From Cyclobacteriaceae bacterium (GTDB lineage Bacteria > Bacteroidota > Bacteroidia > Cytophagales > Cyclobacteriaceae), in assembly GCA_021604845.1 (NCBI GenBank), contig BQJT01000003.1, positions 1-64,000 on the forward strand: 64,000 nt of DNA. Reading direction: 5' to 3'. The notes below the pieces were generated by a model. That model did not search any database, was not told the origin of the DNA, and worked only from the letters and a program-made list of their open reading frames with translations. The translations under genes were made by a program, and so were the position numbers. Below, piece by piece: positions 1 through 8,874 of this stretch (positions are counted from its first letter, which is position 1; the number at the start of each line of letters is the position of its first letter).

Positions 1-867
1 GTCAGTAAGAAAAATCACTACTGTGTTATCATCAATATCCAATGCTTCCAGTTTGTTAATTACCCTGCCCACATTGTCATCAATATTGGTCACCATGGCA
101 TAAACCTTACGGGCATCTTCCATATCTTTTTCATTCATCTCAGGGAATGGCATATCATCCTGAAATCCACTGCGTGGATCAATATCCTGGTACATTTGAT
201 AATATTTTTCAGGCACTTGAAGGGGTGTGTGGGGAGCATTGAATGATAAATAGCAGAAGAATGGCTGGTCTTTGCTACTCTCAATAAATCTCAGGGCCTC
301 ATCAGTAAAAATATCAGAACAATAGCCCTGATAGGCTTGCTGCTGGCCGTTGTGCCATAAAACCGGATCAAAATAGCTGCGGTCACCCTGAAACCAGGTG
401 GTAAAGTCACCCACTTGTCCCATGCCGCCGGATAAGTGCATAACAGATTCATCAAATCCCTGGTCCATGGGGCGCGAGGGATAGTTGTCACCCAGATGCC
501 ATTTGCCGAACATACCGGTCTGATAGCCAGATTGCTTAAGTATCTCGGCAATGGTGATCTCGTCGGTATGCATGGTGGCTCCGCCGTTGTAAGTGTCTCG
601 TACCCCTGTTCTTAAGGAATACCTGCCGGTCATTAAACTGCTGCGTGTTGGGGCGCAGACCGGGGAAACGTAGAAATTGTTGAACCGGGTACTTTCTAAT
701 GCCAGCTGGTCAAGTACCGGGGTTTTTACATGAGGGTTTCCGTGGTACCCCAGGTCTCCATAACCCTGGTCATCGGTAATTATAAGGATGATGTTGGGCT
801 GGGATAACAAAGTGTTTTGGCAGCAAAAGAACAATGTTACCGCAAAGGTGAGGATAGATGCTTTCAT
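1..867 (-). CDS. Sulfatase, 3' part outside window
   Basis: N-terminal 289 residues of a type I sulfatase; the gene runs off the left edge, so the C-terminus is not visible. These enzymes hydrolyse sulfate esters using a formylglycine made from Cys. Seen: a hydrophobic export signal (about residues 1-22), the metal-binding Asp pair in ITDDQGYGD (32-33), the maturation motif CAPTR with the modified Cys at 71, and FGKWHLG, a typical conserved sulfatase motif. Start is the ATG at 867. It lies downstream of a second sulfatase on the same strand, so the two are probably co-transcribed. The substrate cannot be told from sequence; algal or animal sulfated polysaccharides are common substrates in marine Bacteroidota (inference). 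Confidence 0.93.
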   Translation of the reverse strand, partial: MKASILTFAVTLFFCCQNTLLSQPNIILIITDDQGYGDLGYHGNPHVKTPVLDQLALESTRFNNFYVSPVCAPTRSSLMTGRYSLRTGVRDTYNGGATMHTDEITIAEILKQSGYQTGMFGKWHLGDNYPSRPMDQGFDESVMHLSGGMGQVGDFTTWFQGDRSYFDPVLWHNGQQQAYQGYCSDIFTDEALRFIESSKDQPFFCYLSFNAPHTPLQVPEKYYQMYQDIDPRSGFQDDMPFPEMNEKDMEDARKVYAMVTNIDDNVGRVINKLEALDIDDNTVVIFLTD

Positions 868-883
868 GTAATATACTCTTAGT

Positions 884-918
884 GTTCAATATTAAATTTT
901 CAATATACAATGTCCAAT
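884..918. repeat. Degenerate heptad repeat, CAAT-type
   Basis: Five consecutive 7-base units between the two sulfatase genes, four of them ending in CAAT (for example GTTCAAT and ATACAAT). On the minus strand they read as ATTGNNN, close to the ATTGAAC units at 7630-7657. Same 7-base phase as the longer arrays elsewhere in the window. Confidence 0.5.
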
Positions 919-935
919 GCAGCTTCAACAGTTTC

Positions 936-2453
936 TTACTGGTACTCCCACTTAAGCACCCACCTGTCCCCGGTCTTCTCCTGAAATGATTTAATTTTTG
1001 CCTGATAGGTTGCCAGCAGTTCCATATTCAAGGGATTAAGCGCCAGGTTATTTTCTTCATGCGGGTCATTGGCTACGTCGTAAAGTTCAAACTGAGGCCG
1101 CTGGATGTATTCGCCCACGGTTCTTTTTCCATAAGGTGCATCCATTCCCAGTTTAAATTGGGCCTGCCAGGTTTGTGCTGCCCAGAGATCAGAAGCGAAC
1201 GGGTAAGGTAGCTGCCAGGCAATATTCCAGATAAGTTTGTAGTTCCGGTCTCGGACTACTCTCATGGGATAATACATTTGAATTTCGTGAAAGGTATGGG
1301 AAGCATAAACCTCGTCAAACCCCTCAGGGGCTTCCTCTTCCAGGATATCTAAAAAGGACCGGCCGTCAAACGACGAAATAGTGCCATTGGGGTTACCTTC
1401 CGCCCCGGATTCCAGTACATATGGAAATGGCGCTGCAACCCCTGCAAAATCCAGTATGGTGGGGGTGATATCGGTCCAGCTAACCATGGCATTGGTGGTA
1501 ATTCCCCGTTTTTGCACACCGGGTTTCCTTACGATTAACGGCGAATTTAAGCCCGGATCGTAGGTGGTGGTCTTGGCCCCAGGGAACGCCATACCATGGT
1601 CAGACATGTAGATGATCAAAGTGTTTTCGTAAACTCCGGCATCTTTCAGGTGTTGAATTAAACGGCCCAACCCCTGGTCTACTCGGGAAACGGACTGGTA
1701 ATATTGGGCCAGCTCTTCCCGGCTTTCCCTGGTATCAGGGAGGAAGGCTGGTACAATTACATCCTCTTCTTTATAGGTAATAGGTGTAACCCCTTCAAAT
1801 CCATCATCTTGATTGCCAAACCGGTTGGGATGATCTTCATCCGAACTGCGATGAGGATCTGACGTGCAGAAATAAAGAAAGAAAGGCCGCTGATCCTGAG
1901 CATTGATAAATTTCTGACAGGCATCGGCCATCATCACCGTATTCCTGCCAAAATTAGCACGGCCGTAGTCGACCTGCTGTCCCAGATCATCGGTGGAAAT
2001 AAATGTTTCAAAATCGAAAACTTCTTTAGGGGCAACATGATATTTACCAACGGTACCGGTGCGGTACCCTCCCTGGTTAAGCATCACGGGCAAAGATTTC
2101 AGATTTTCGTAAGCCCTGAAATGAAAAGGGAAATGCATATGACCATAAAGCCCGGTATGATGGTTATGCAAACCGGTGAGGATTACGGAACGGCTGGCAG
2201 TACAACTGGCGGTGGTAGCAAAAGCATTGGTAAACAGGGTGCCTTCCGCCGCTAGTTGATCCATATTTGGGGTTTTAATTACCGGGTTACCATAGCATCC
2301 CGCAGTCTTTCCGTGATCATCAGAAACAAATAGTACGATGTTCTTTTTGCCATTTTTCGCGGCAGGTTGATTTTCGAAATTGTCTTCATGTTCTGAACTA
2401 CAGGCTATCAGAACAGCTATCAACAGAATTATTAGTGAATCTACTTTGATCAT
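936..2453 (-). CDS. Sulfatase lipoprotein
   Basis: A 505-residue type I sulfatase. Seen: a lipoprotein signal with lipobox ending at Cys18 (LIAC), the metal-binding Asp pair at 45-46 in FVSDDHGKT, the formylglycine motif CTASR with Cys84, a TVGKYH motif, and a C-terminal part ending in YDVANDPHEENNLA, typical for the sulfatase family C-terminus. The lipobox predicts attachment to a membrane after export. Overall it resembles the heparan N-sulfatase/iduronate-sulfatase-like branch more than arylsulfatases (weak inference from the SDDHGK and CTASR forms). It precedes the partial sulfatase on the same strand with about 70 bases between them. Needs a formylglycine-generating enzyme encoded elsewhere. 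Confidence 0.93.
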   Translation of the reverse strand: MIKVDSLIILLIAVLIACSSEHEDNFENQPAAKNGKKNIVLFVSDDHGKTAGCYGNPVIKTPNMDQLAAEGTLFTNAFATTASCTASRSVILTGLHNHHTGLYGHMHFPFHFRAYENLKSLPVMLNQGGYRTGTVGKYHVAPKEVFDFETFISTDDLGQQVDYGRANFGRNTVMMADACQKFINAQDQRPFFLYFCTSDPHRSSDEDHPNRFGNQDDGFEGVTPITYKEEDVIVPAFLPDTRESREELAQYYQSVSRVDQGLGRLIQHLKDAGVYENTLIIYMSDHGMAFPGAKTTTYDPGLNSPLIVRKPGVQKRGITTNAMVSWTDITPTILDFAGVAAPFPYVLESGAEGNPNGTISSFDGRSFLDILEEEAPEGFDEVYASHTFHEIQMYYPMRVVRDRNYKLIWNIAWQLPYPFASDLWAAQTWQAQFKLGMDAPYGKRTVGEYIQRPQFELYDVANDPHEENNLALNPLNMELLATYQAKIKSFQEKTGDRWVLKWEYQ

Positions 2454-2534
2454 TTTTGTTAATGAATTTTAACGGGGCAACTAAACACTAAAATTCCTGC
2501 CTGCCGGCAGTCACGGCAAAACTAAAAACAACAG

Positions 2535-3116
2535 TTAGGTTCTTGTCTTATCCAGCCATTTCGGCACATCTGCAGGCTGATAGTTTTTCATTTGGTCCAG
2601 CAATTCATCAATGGAATGGTGATTGATTACTAATTCCCGGTTCTGTGGTTTAAGCAATTCCTGAGATACCATATGGTCGAACAGTGCCAGCAGGTGGTCA
2701 TAATATCCATTTACATTTAGAATACCAACCGGATAACGAACCAGCCCAAGTTGTGCCCAGGTCAGTATTTCACTTAGTTCTTCAAGCGTACCAAACCCTC
2801 CGGGAAGCGCGATAAAGCCTTCCGACAATTCTGCCATTTTCTGTTTTCGTTGATGCATACTGTCAACAGTTATTAGCTCTGTCAAACCTTCATGTCGGAT
2901 CTCTTTCTTACTCAGAAATCCCGGTATAATCCCGATTACCTGACCTCCCGATTCAAGCACACCATTAGCCACTGCACCCATAATACCCACCGCGGCGCCT
3001 CCATAAATCAACCTGATCCCTTTTTGAGCTAAAGTTTCGCCAAGCGCCCGGCCAGCCACGATATATTCAGGGCTGATACCTGCACTGGAACCACAAAATA
3101 CACAGACACTCTTCAT
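2535..3116 (-). CDS. LOG family (TIGR00730-type) nucleotide phosphoribohydrolase
   Basis: About 193 residues, normal for the LOG family of Rossmann-fold enzymes that release the base from (cytokinin-type) nucleoside 5'-monophosphates. Seen: the N-terminal VCVFCGSSAG segment, the GGAAVGIMGAVANG nucleotide-binding region, and the family signature PGGFGTLEE with the catalytic glutamate. I prefer the ATG at 3116 (MKSVCVFCGSS, the usual family start) to an in-frame GTG five codons upstream at 3131. Cytoplasmic. The true physiological substrate in non-plant-associated bacteria is uncertain. Stands alone between the sulfatases and a RidA remnant. Confidence 0.92.
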   Translation of the reverse strand: MKSVCVFCGSSAGISPEYIVAGRALGETLAQKGIRLIYGGAAVGIMGAVANGVLESGGQVIGIIPGFLSKKEIRHEGLTELITVDSMHQRKQKMAELSEGFIALPGGFGTLEELSEILTWAQLGLVRYPVGILNVNGYYDHLLALFDHMVSQELLKPQNRELVINHHSIDELLDQMKNYQPADVPKWLDKTRT

Positions 3117-3172
3117 AGAACTGCTTGCCACTGATTAAATTTAGTATTCAAGATATAAATTAAATTAAAGTG

Positions 3173-3337
3173 ATGAGTAACAGGATCAATATAAGTTCTG
3201 GCGTGCCATGGGAAAAAACAGTTGGTTATTCACGGGCCGTACGAATCGGCAACCTAATTGAAATATCCGGCACAATAGCAATTGAAGATGATACAGTAAT
3301 TGGAAAAGGAGATGCCTTAAACCACCTAACCAGGTAG
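3173..3337 (+). pseudogene. RidA/YjgF-family N-terminal remnant
   Basis: A 54-codon reading frame whose product resembles only the N-terminal half of RidA (YjgF/YER057c/UK114) enamine/imine deaminases, which normally have about 125 residues. Seen: [19 protein letters not shown] and ISGTIAIED, in the order expected for the family, then GKGDA followed at once by an unrelated tail and a stop codon. The catalytic arginine-containing C-terminal half is absent downstream in any frame I can see. I read it as a truncated gene. It could be a short expressed peptide, but trimerisation and catalysis would be impossible without the second half. Confidence 0.6.
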
Positions 3338-3489
3338 CTTTCACAATATTATATGCTTACCTTTTATCCGGTAATTTTAAATGCTTGTGTCATGAAACAT
3401 ACAATTTTCACAATTCTGATTCTATTCTATTTCGTTAAATAACTTCAGCAGTGGACATTCACTATTGTATCCCGGATATTTAAGGTGTT
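3338..3489. other. Intergenic region after RidA remnant
   Basis: Contains no clear gene. A 16-codon frame at 3392-3442 looks like the beginning of a signal peptide but ends at once; probably chance. Presumably carries the promoter of the acetyltransferase at 3490. Confidence 0.4.
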
Positions 3490-3972
3490 ATGCTTTCAAT
3501 CGAGCAGCTTACCACCAAACATACCCATCGATTCCGCACAATTCGATTGGCCTCTCTAAAAGATTCACCTGAGGCATTTAAGAGCACATATTTCGAAATG
3601 ATGCTGCTGCCAGATGAGGTCTGGAAACAGCAGCTGGCCAATTTAGCAACGTTCGTTGCAGTGGAAAACCACCAGGATGTTGGAGTGATCCGATGTGCGG
3701 AAGATCGGGAAAATCCAAATGCGGCACACTTATATTCATTATGGGTCAGCGTTGATTACCGCGGACTTGGAGTAGCTGAAGAGCTGATCGGGGCGGTACT
3801 GAAGTGGGCTCGTGCCAAAGGTTTGGAAAAAGTAATATTGAATGTAGTCGAAAGCAACCGTCCTGCAATTTCATTATACCGCAAAGTTGGATTTGGATTT
3901 ACCGGAGGATCTAAATTGATAAGCGGCCGCCAGGATTTGAAGGAACTGCAAATGGCTTTGGATTTTGACTAA
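3490..3972 (+). CDS. GNAT family N-acetyltransferase
   Basis: A 160-residue single-domain GNAT protein, which moves an acetyl group from acetyl-CoA to an amine. Seen: a strand with AAHLYSLWVSVDYRG, followed by the acetyl-CoA pyrophosphate loop RGLGVAEELI, and the C-terminal VESNRPAISLYRKVGFGFTG segment typical of this fold (motifs A and B). Substrate is not predictable. The ATG at 3490 gives a standard N-terminus. Cytoplasmic, apparently monocistronic. Confidence 0.9.
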   Translation: MLSIEQLTTKHTHRFRTIRLASLKDSPEAFKSTYFEMMLLPDEVWKQQLANLATFVAVENHQDVGVIRCAEDRENPNAAHLYSLWVSVDYRGLGVAEELIGAVLKWARAKGLEKVILNVVESNRPAISLYRKVGFGFTGGSKLISGRQDLKELQMALDFD

Positions 3973-4083
3973 TCGCTAATCACCCTGCATCCGTAAATAG
4001 CTAATTAAAACTTATCAGATTAATTTAATAAATTACTTTTTAGACAATAATTTATAATATTTGATTAACCCTAAATTTAAATC

Positions 4084-5499
4084 ATGGTCAACAGGCCTAT
4101 AGCCAAAATCTGCAGTCTTCTTTTTTGCTGCTTTTTCCACACCATACACATATCCGCACAAGGCACTATTGATTTGACAAAGCTCCAGGATGAAGCGGTG
4201 CATTGGATCCAGGAGTACATTAGGGTAAATACCATAAACCCGCCAGGAAATGAAATAGCAGGTGCTGAATTCCTGGCAGGCATCTTTGATGAAGAAGGTA
4301 TCGAGTATGAAATGGCAGAGTCCGCACCTGGACGTGGTAATATCTGGGCCTGGCTGGATGGCGGGAATGAGCCTGGATTAATGCTGTTGCACCATATTGA
4401 TGTGGTTCCGGCTGATGAGAAATTCTGGGATACCGATCCACTGTCGGGTGAACTGAAAGACGGTTACATCTATGGCAGAGGCACCTTGGATACTAAGACC
4501 AGCGGAATTCTACATCTGGCGTCTTTTATTGCGCTGCACAGATCTGGTATTGCACTTAATAGAAAGGTACTGTACATGGCTACTGCCGATGAAGAGGCGG
4601 GAGGCGCCTACGGTGCCGGCTGGCTGGTAGAGCATCGTCCGGAACTGTTCCGGGACATTGGGTTTTTGCTAAATGAAGGTGGGGGAGGAGTATTGATAGG
4701 AGACAATGTGCAGTTTGGAGTGGAGGTCACACAGAAAGTACCCTACTGGCTGCACCTCAGTGCTACCGGAGCTGCTGGACATGGTTCAAATCCACCTGTT
4801 TCTTATGCTTCCGTGAAATTAGTCGAAGCACTTGAACGTTTGCGGTTGCACCAGTTTAAGCCGAATATTCTGCCGGTAATGGACGAATACTTTAAAGAAA
4901 TTGCTGACCAGCATCCAGAACCCTGGCGAACCCGTTTTCGTGATATTGCATCAGCGGTCAGTGAACCAGGGGTATTGCATGAACTGCAGAATTACGCTCC
5001 CGGGTTACACCGGCTGACCAGAAATACCTGTTCCATCACCCGGTTTCAGGGAAGCGAGAAGATCAATGTGGTGTCACCGGAAGTGTGGGCAGAAGTAGAT
5101 TGCCGGTTGTTGCCTGATCAGGATCCTGAGGCCTGGCTGGAAGAGATGAGAGGCGTATTGGGGGAAGAGATTAAAGTAGAAGTTTTAATGGGCTTTACGC
5201 CAGCGGTTTCTTCTTCGGATACAGATTTATACAGGACCATGAAACAAGTGGCGCTTGAGGCTTTCCCGGAGGCGCGATTTGTCCCAACAATGATGGGCGG
5301 TTTTACTGACAGCCATTTCTTTCGTGACCTGGGCATCGTTAGTTACGGCTTTCAGGCCAACACTACTCCCCGGGAAGACCTGCCTGGTGTGCATGGTAAT
5401 AATGAAAGGGTTAGGGAGCAGGATGTTCGACAGGGTGTGGAAATGACCCTTAAAATCCTGGAGCGATTTGCCGCGGAAGGGCCTGTACTGAAAGATTGA
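4084..5499 (+). CDS. Secreted M20 family metallopeptidase
   Basis: A 471-residue zinc peptidase of the M20/ArgE/DapE/CPG2 group, which cleave amide bonds in peptides or acylated amino acids. Seen: a hydrophobic export signal (about residues 5-24, ending ISAQ), the metal ligand segment LLHHIDVVPAD, the bridging Asp in GRGTLDTKTSG, the catalytic Glu pair in ATADEEAGG, a dimerisation domain in the middle (about 240-370) and a late metal-ligand histidine near GNNERV. Export suggests a role in the periplasm on peptides. Stands alone and in the same direction as the cyclase gene that follows after 43 bases, but that gene seems to have its own promoter. Confidence 0.92.
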   Translation: MVNRPIAKICSLLFCCFFHTIHISAQGTIDLTKLQDEAVHWIQEYIRVNTINPPGNEIAGAEFLAGIFDEEGIEYEMAESAPGRGNIWAWLDGGNEPGLMLLHHIDVVPADEKFWDTDPLSGELKDGYIYGRGTLDTKTSGILHLASFIALHRSGIALNRKVLYMATADEEAGGAYGAGWLVEHRPELFRDIGFLLNEGGGGVLIGDNVQFGVEVTQKVPYWLHLSATGAAGHGSNPPVSYASVKLVEALERLRLHQFKPNILPVMDEYFKEIADQHPEPWRTRFRDIASAVSEPGVLHELQNYAPGLHRLTRNTCSITRFQGSEKINVVSPEVWAEVDCRLLPDQDPEAWLEEMRGVLGEEIKVEVLMGFTPAVSSSDTDLYRTMKQVALEAFPEARFVPTMMGGFTDSHFFRDLGIVSYGFQANTTPREDLPGVHGNNERVREQDVRQGVEMTLKILERFAAEGPVLKD

Positions 5500-5504
5500 A
5501 TACA

Positions 5505-5517
5505 TTTTCGTACTTTG
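5505..5517 (+). promoter_or_regulatory. Putative -7 promoter element of first cyclase gene
   Basis: TTTTCGTACTTTG, 25 bases before the ATG at 5543. The same 13-mer with one change (TTTTCGTAATTTG) is at 11739-11751 ahead of the paralogous cyclase, 33 bases before its ATG. Resembles the Bacteroidota TAnnTTTG -7 element, one base shorter. Confidence 0.5.
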
Positions 5518-5542
5518 TAAATTGTATTCCTAATTCTATCAG

Positions 5543-7585
5543 ATGTCTCAAACCCGTCAACTCGCCGCCATCATGTTTACCGACATTGTGGGGTACACTT
5601 CGTTAATGGGTCAGAACGAGCAAAAGGCCTTTGAATTACTCAAGAAGAACCGGCAGCTACAAAGACCGATTATAGAGCATTTCAATGGCAGGTGGCTAAA
5701 AGAAATTGGGGATGGTGTGTTGGCCAGTTTTAATAGTGTGATTGATGCAGTTCATTGTGCTGCAACCATTCAAAAAAACTGCGAGGAACATCCCGAACTT
5801 AAGCTTAGGATAGGAATTCACCTGGGCGAAGTGGTATTTGAAGGAAATGACGTTTTCGGTGATGGTGTGAATATTGCCTCCCGGCTTGAACCTTTAGCTC
5901 CAATTGGGGGCATTCTGGTTTCGGAATCAGTACAGAACAATCTGCTGAATAAGTCAAACGTTGAAATAGCTTACCTGGGTGAAGAAGAACTGAAGAATGT
6001 CAGCAAGCCTGTAAAAGTTTACCAGGTAAAAGTGGAAGATACCAGGCCATTCAAATTTGATGCTGAATTGTCGGTTAACATACCAGGCTCCACCAACCGA
6101 AGTAACCAACAGCGGATCATTTGGGGAGCGGTCACTGTAGTAATCGCATTGCTTTTATCTTATCTGCTCTATTCCGCTTTCGAAGATCGAAAACAAACAG
6201 AAACGGTATCCCAGAATTTAGACAAATCGATTGTAGTGCTGCCGTTTGCCGACATGAGTGTCAACCAGGACCAGGAATATTTCAGCGATGGCATGATGGA
6301 AGAAATTCTAAATCACCTGGTGAAGATTGAAGACATTAAAGTGGTATCACGTACTACCGCTATGAAGTATAAGGGTACCGACAAAACCACTAAGGAAATT
6401 GCCGCGGAACTGGGAGTGGCCACTGTGCTGGAAGGAAGTGTACGAAAAGACGGGGATCAGGTTAGGATCACCGTTCAGCTTATTGAAGGTTCCACCAATA
6501 TGCACCTGTTTTCGGAATCATACGATCGTCAGTTAACCAGCATTTTCGGAGTTCAGAGCGAGGTTGCCGAATTGGTGGCTAAAGTCTTACAAGCGCAAAT
6601 TTCCCCTGAAGTAAGGTTGCGCATTGAGGGCATCCCCACTCACAATACTATGGCCTATGAGCTTTATCTCCGTGGGCGAAGACAATACAGGTTGTTTTGG
6701 CAAAATTTTGATATTAATTTGATCAATATAGGAATTGATTACTACAACCAGGCTATCGCGCTGGATCCTGAATTCTCAAGCGCCTATGTGGGATTAGGGC
6801 AGGCTTATTGGATGTTGACTCATTTTTCCCCAGACTACGACCCTAATCAATGGGAATTGTCCAAGGCAAATCTGTATAAGGCAATTGAACTCGATCCTAA
6901 TAATGGGTGGGCCTATGCAGAGTTAGGCGTAGTTCAACATAATTGGGACTGGGATCAACAAGCTGCACTGGAATCATTTCAGAAAGCAGTAGCGTTAAGC
7001 CCTGCAGATCCCGAAGTCCACAATCACTTAAGGATATTTTATGCCAAAATTGGCGAATGCGACAAAGTAGAATCAGAAACCCGGATCAGGAACGTGCTAC
7101 AGAATCAGGATTATGACCCGCAGCAAGACTTGGATCTGTTGGTGTGCCGCCGTGATCTGGAGCAAATAGCAGAACTGGACGCAGATAATTTCGGATTTAA
7201 CAAGTTTGACCTACTAATGTTTCAGGGACGATATCAGGAATTAATAAAAAGTGTCAGTGATAGCAATTTGGCCGCAGGGAATATATTTCCAATTCCCATG
7301 GTAGGTGAAGCCTATGCACTGTCCGGGGATACGCTAAGTGCTTACAAAGTACTTGATAGTCTGAAGCAATTGTCTATGGTTCGGCACGTGCAGATAAGTT
7401 ATTTTGTTCCTGTCCATTTGGCCCTGGGTAATCATGAGACCGCATTTCAATTGCTTGAACAAGCCCTTGAACAAAGGGAGTTACAACTTCACATCTTGAC
7501 TCGTTACTTTGTGTCTGTATTCAATATTCAAGATGATCCACGTTTCATTGACATCATAGAACGGTCCTGGATTCCTCAGGAGTAG
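5543..7585 (+). CDS. Class III adenylate cyclase with TM segment, FlgO/TolB-like domain and TPRs
   Basis: A 680-residue protein. Residues 6-165 are a class III cyclase domain making cAMP from ATP: metal Asp14 (MFTDIVGYT) and Asp57, adenine-recognising Lys53 (WLKEIGDG) and Asp107 (FGDGVN), and transition-state residues Asn110 and Arg114 (NIASR) are all present, so it should be an active adenylate rather than guanylate cyclase. One membrane helix lies at about 191-213. After it comes a domain starting VVLPFADMS with YFSDGMMEEI (about 226-350), of the kind found with TolB-like/FlgO-like N-terminal folds, then TPR units to the end. The topology suggests a periplasmic sensor driving a cytoplasmic cyclase, or the reverse order in an anchored protein (inference). 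The second cyclase, 4 kb downstream, is a clear paralogue. Confidence 0.93.
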   Translation: MSQTRQLAAIMFTDIVGYTSLMGQNEQKAFELLKKNRQLQRPIIEHFNGRWLKEIGDGVLASFNSVIDAVHCAATIQKNCEEHPELKLRIGIHLGEVVFEGNDVFGDGVNIASRLEPLAPIGGILVSESVQNNLLNKSNVEIAYLGEEELKNVSKPVKVYQVKVEDTRPFKFDAELSVNIPGSTNRSNQQRIIWGAVTVVIALLLSYLLYSAFEDRKQTETVSQNLDKSIVVLPFADMSVNQDQEYFSDGMMEEILNHLVKIEDIKVVSRTTAMKYKGTDKTTKEIAAELGVATVLEGSVRKDGDQVRITVQLIEGSTNMHLFSESYDRQLTSIFGVQSEVAELVAKVLQAQISPEVRLRIEGIPTHNTMAYELYLRGRRQYRLFWQNFDINLINIGIDYYNQAIALDPEFSSAYVGLGQAYWMLTHFSPDYDPNQWELSKANLYKAIELDPNNGWAYAELGVVQHNWDWDQQAALESFQKAVALSPADPEVHNHLRIFYAKIGECDKVESETRIRNVLQNQDYDPQQDLDLLVCRRDLEQIAELDADNFGFNKFDLLMFQGRYQELIKSVSDSNLAAGNIFPIPMVGEAYALSGDTLSAYKVLDSLKQLSMVRHVQISYFVPVHLALGNHETAFQLLEQALEQRELQLHILTRYFVSVFNIQDDPRFIDIIERSWIPQE

Positions 7586-7629
7586 ATAAAGATGTTATGC
7601 CAACTACACGTGTCCTACCCAACTTGACT

Positions 7630-7657
7630 ATTGAGAATTGATTATTGAACATTTCCC
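7630..7657. repeat. Short heptad repeat, ATTGAAC-type
   Basis: Four 7-base units after the first cyclase gene: ATTGAGA, ATTGATT, then ATTGAAC and ATTTCCC. The same unit type appears on the minus strand at 884-918. Confidence 0.45.
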
Positions 7658-7696
7658 CAGAGTTTCATAGATTATATTAAATCAAAAACAAACCCC

Positions 7697-8854
7697 ATGA
7701 CCCACTCCCGCAGAGAATTCCTCAAACAAACAGCCAACATATCTGCTGTATCCACTCTGGGCCTTACAGCGGCCTGTGGTGCGGATCAAACTGCAACAGC
7801 AGAGACCTCAAACGAGGTTAGTCAACCAACACCAATAAAGTGGCCAGTCACAGAAGGTCCCGATACCCCTAAGATGTGTTATTGGATCGGCCGGAATGCG
7901 GATGAGGCTTCTTTGCGAAACTACAAACAGATTGGTGTGGACTATGCTGCTATGGGCGGCCCTTCCATGCCATGGAAGCGGGATGATCTTCAGTCAATCA
8001 TTGATCGTTTTGCTGCCCAGGATATGAAAGTAATCCTGATGATGATTGGTGGTTTTCCCAACACAATTTATGGCCGAGAGGGTAGAGATCAGGAGATTGA
8101 ACAAGTTCAGGATTCATTAAGAGCTGCCGGAGCTGTGGGGATCCCCATCGTAGAATATAACTTCTACGCCCATAGGTTGATGGAAGGATACCACCTGGTT
8201 GAGGGCCGGGGTGGTGCTGGCTATACCGGCTTTGATTATGGACCGGTCAAGGATTTACCTGCGGACCCCGAAGTTGGCGAACACCGAGCAGAAGACCTGT
8301 GGGCCAACCTGACCTATTTTCTGGAGGCAGTAATTCCGGTGGCTGAAGCAGCGGGCGTGCGCATGGCTGTTCATCCCAATGACCCGCCGATACCGGTGAG
8401 TCATGGCTCAGACCAGATTCTTGGCACTTTTGAAGACTGGAAAAGACTGGTTGACATTGTTGATAGCCCCGCCAACGGTATGACGTTCGATTGCGGGGTA
8501 ACCCGGGAGACAGGTGCAGATCCAGTAGAAGTTTGCCGATACCTTGGTGAACGCGACCGGATAAATCATGTACATTTCAGAAATGTGCTGGTGGACCGGC
8601 CCTATGAAAAGTATGTAGAGGTTTTCCCGGATAATGGCCAGGTCAATATGTTCGCGGTAATGCAGCAATTGGTAAGTATGGGATACAACTATGGCCTTTA
8701 TCCCGAACATGAACGAGCTTTGGATCATGATCGGAAAGCTGGGATGAATCCCTATTATCCCGGGGGCGGAGGTTTTACCGGGATCACCTATAACGTAGCA
8801 TATGCACGGGCCATGATGCAGGCAGCGCTTTCCTTACCGGAAAATCTTAAATAG
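7697..8854 (+). CDS. Tat-exported mannonate dehydratase-like (UxuA family) protein
   Basis: A 385-residue TIM-barrel protein related to mannonate dehydratase, the enzyme that converts D-mannonate to 2-keto-3-deoxygluconate. Seen: a twin-arginine signal (SRREFLK, then a hydrophobic stretch ending at Cys27 in LTAAC, a marginal lipobox), NFYAHR, the MAVHPNDPP block with His226, Cys266 in TFDCGV, His291/His293 in INHVHF, and PEH at 336-338 where the classical enzymes have PDH. The Asp-to-Glu change at that metal/catalytic position and export out of the cytoplasm are odd for a catabolic dehydratase, so a different sugar-acid substrate or a non-dehydratase role is possible. Convergent with the TonB-dependent receptor 20 bases away. 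Confidence 0.8.
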   Translation: MTHSRREFLKQTANISAVSTLGLTAACGADQTATAETSNEVSQPTPIKWPVTEGPDTPKMCYWIGRNADEASLRNYKQIGVDYAAMGGPSMPWKRDDLQSIIDRFAAQDMKVILMMIGGFPNTIYGREGRDQEIEQVQDSLRAAGAVGIPIVEYNFYAHRLMEGYHLVEGRGGAGYTGFDYGPVKDLPADPEVGEHRAEDLWANLTYFLEAVIPVAEAAGVRMAVHPNDPPIPVSHGSDQILGTFEDWKRLVDIVDSPANGMTFDCGVTRETGADPVEVCRYLGERDRINHVHFRNVLVDRPYEKYVEVFPDNGQVNMFAVMQQLVSMGYNYGLYPEHERALDHDRKAGMNPYYPGGGGFTGITYNVAYARAMMQAALSLPENLK

Positions 8855-8874
8855 ACAAATATAAAATCCCGGGA

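Noticed and set aside
3392-3442. Tiny 16-codon frame resembling a signal peptide start
   Set aside because: Too short and not followed by anything; no support as a gene.
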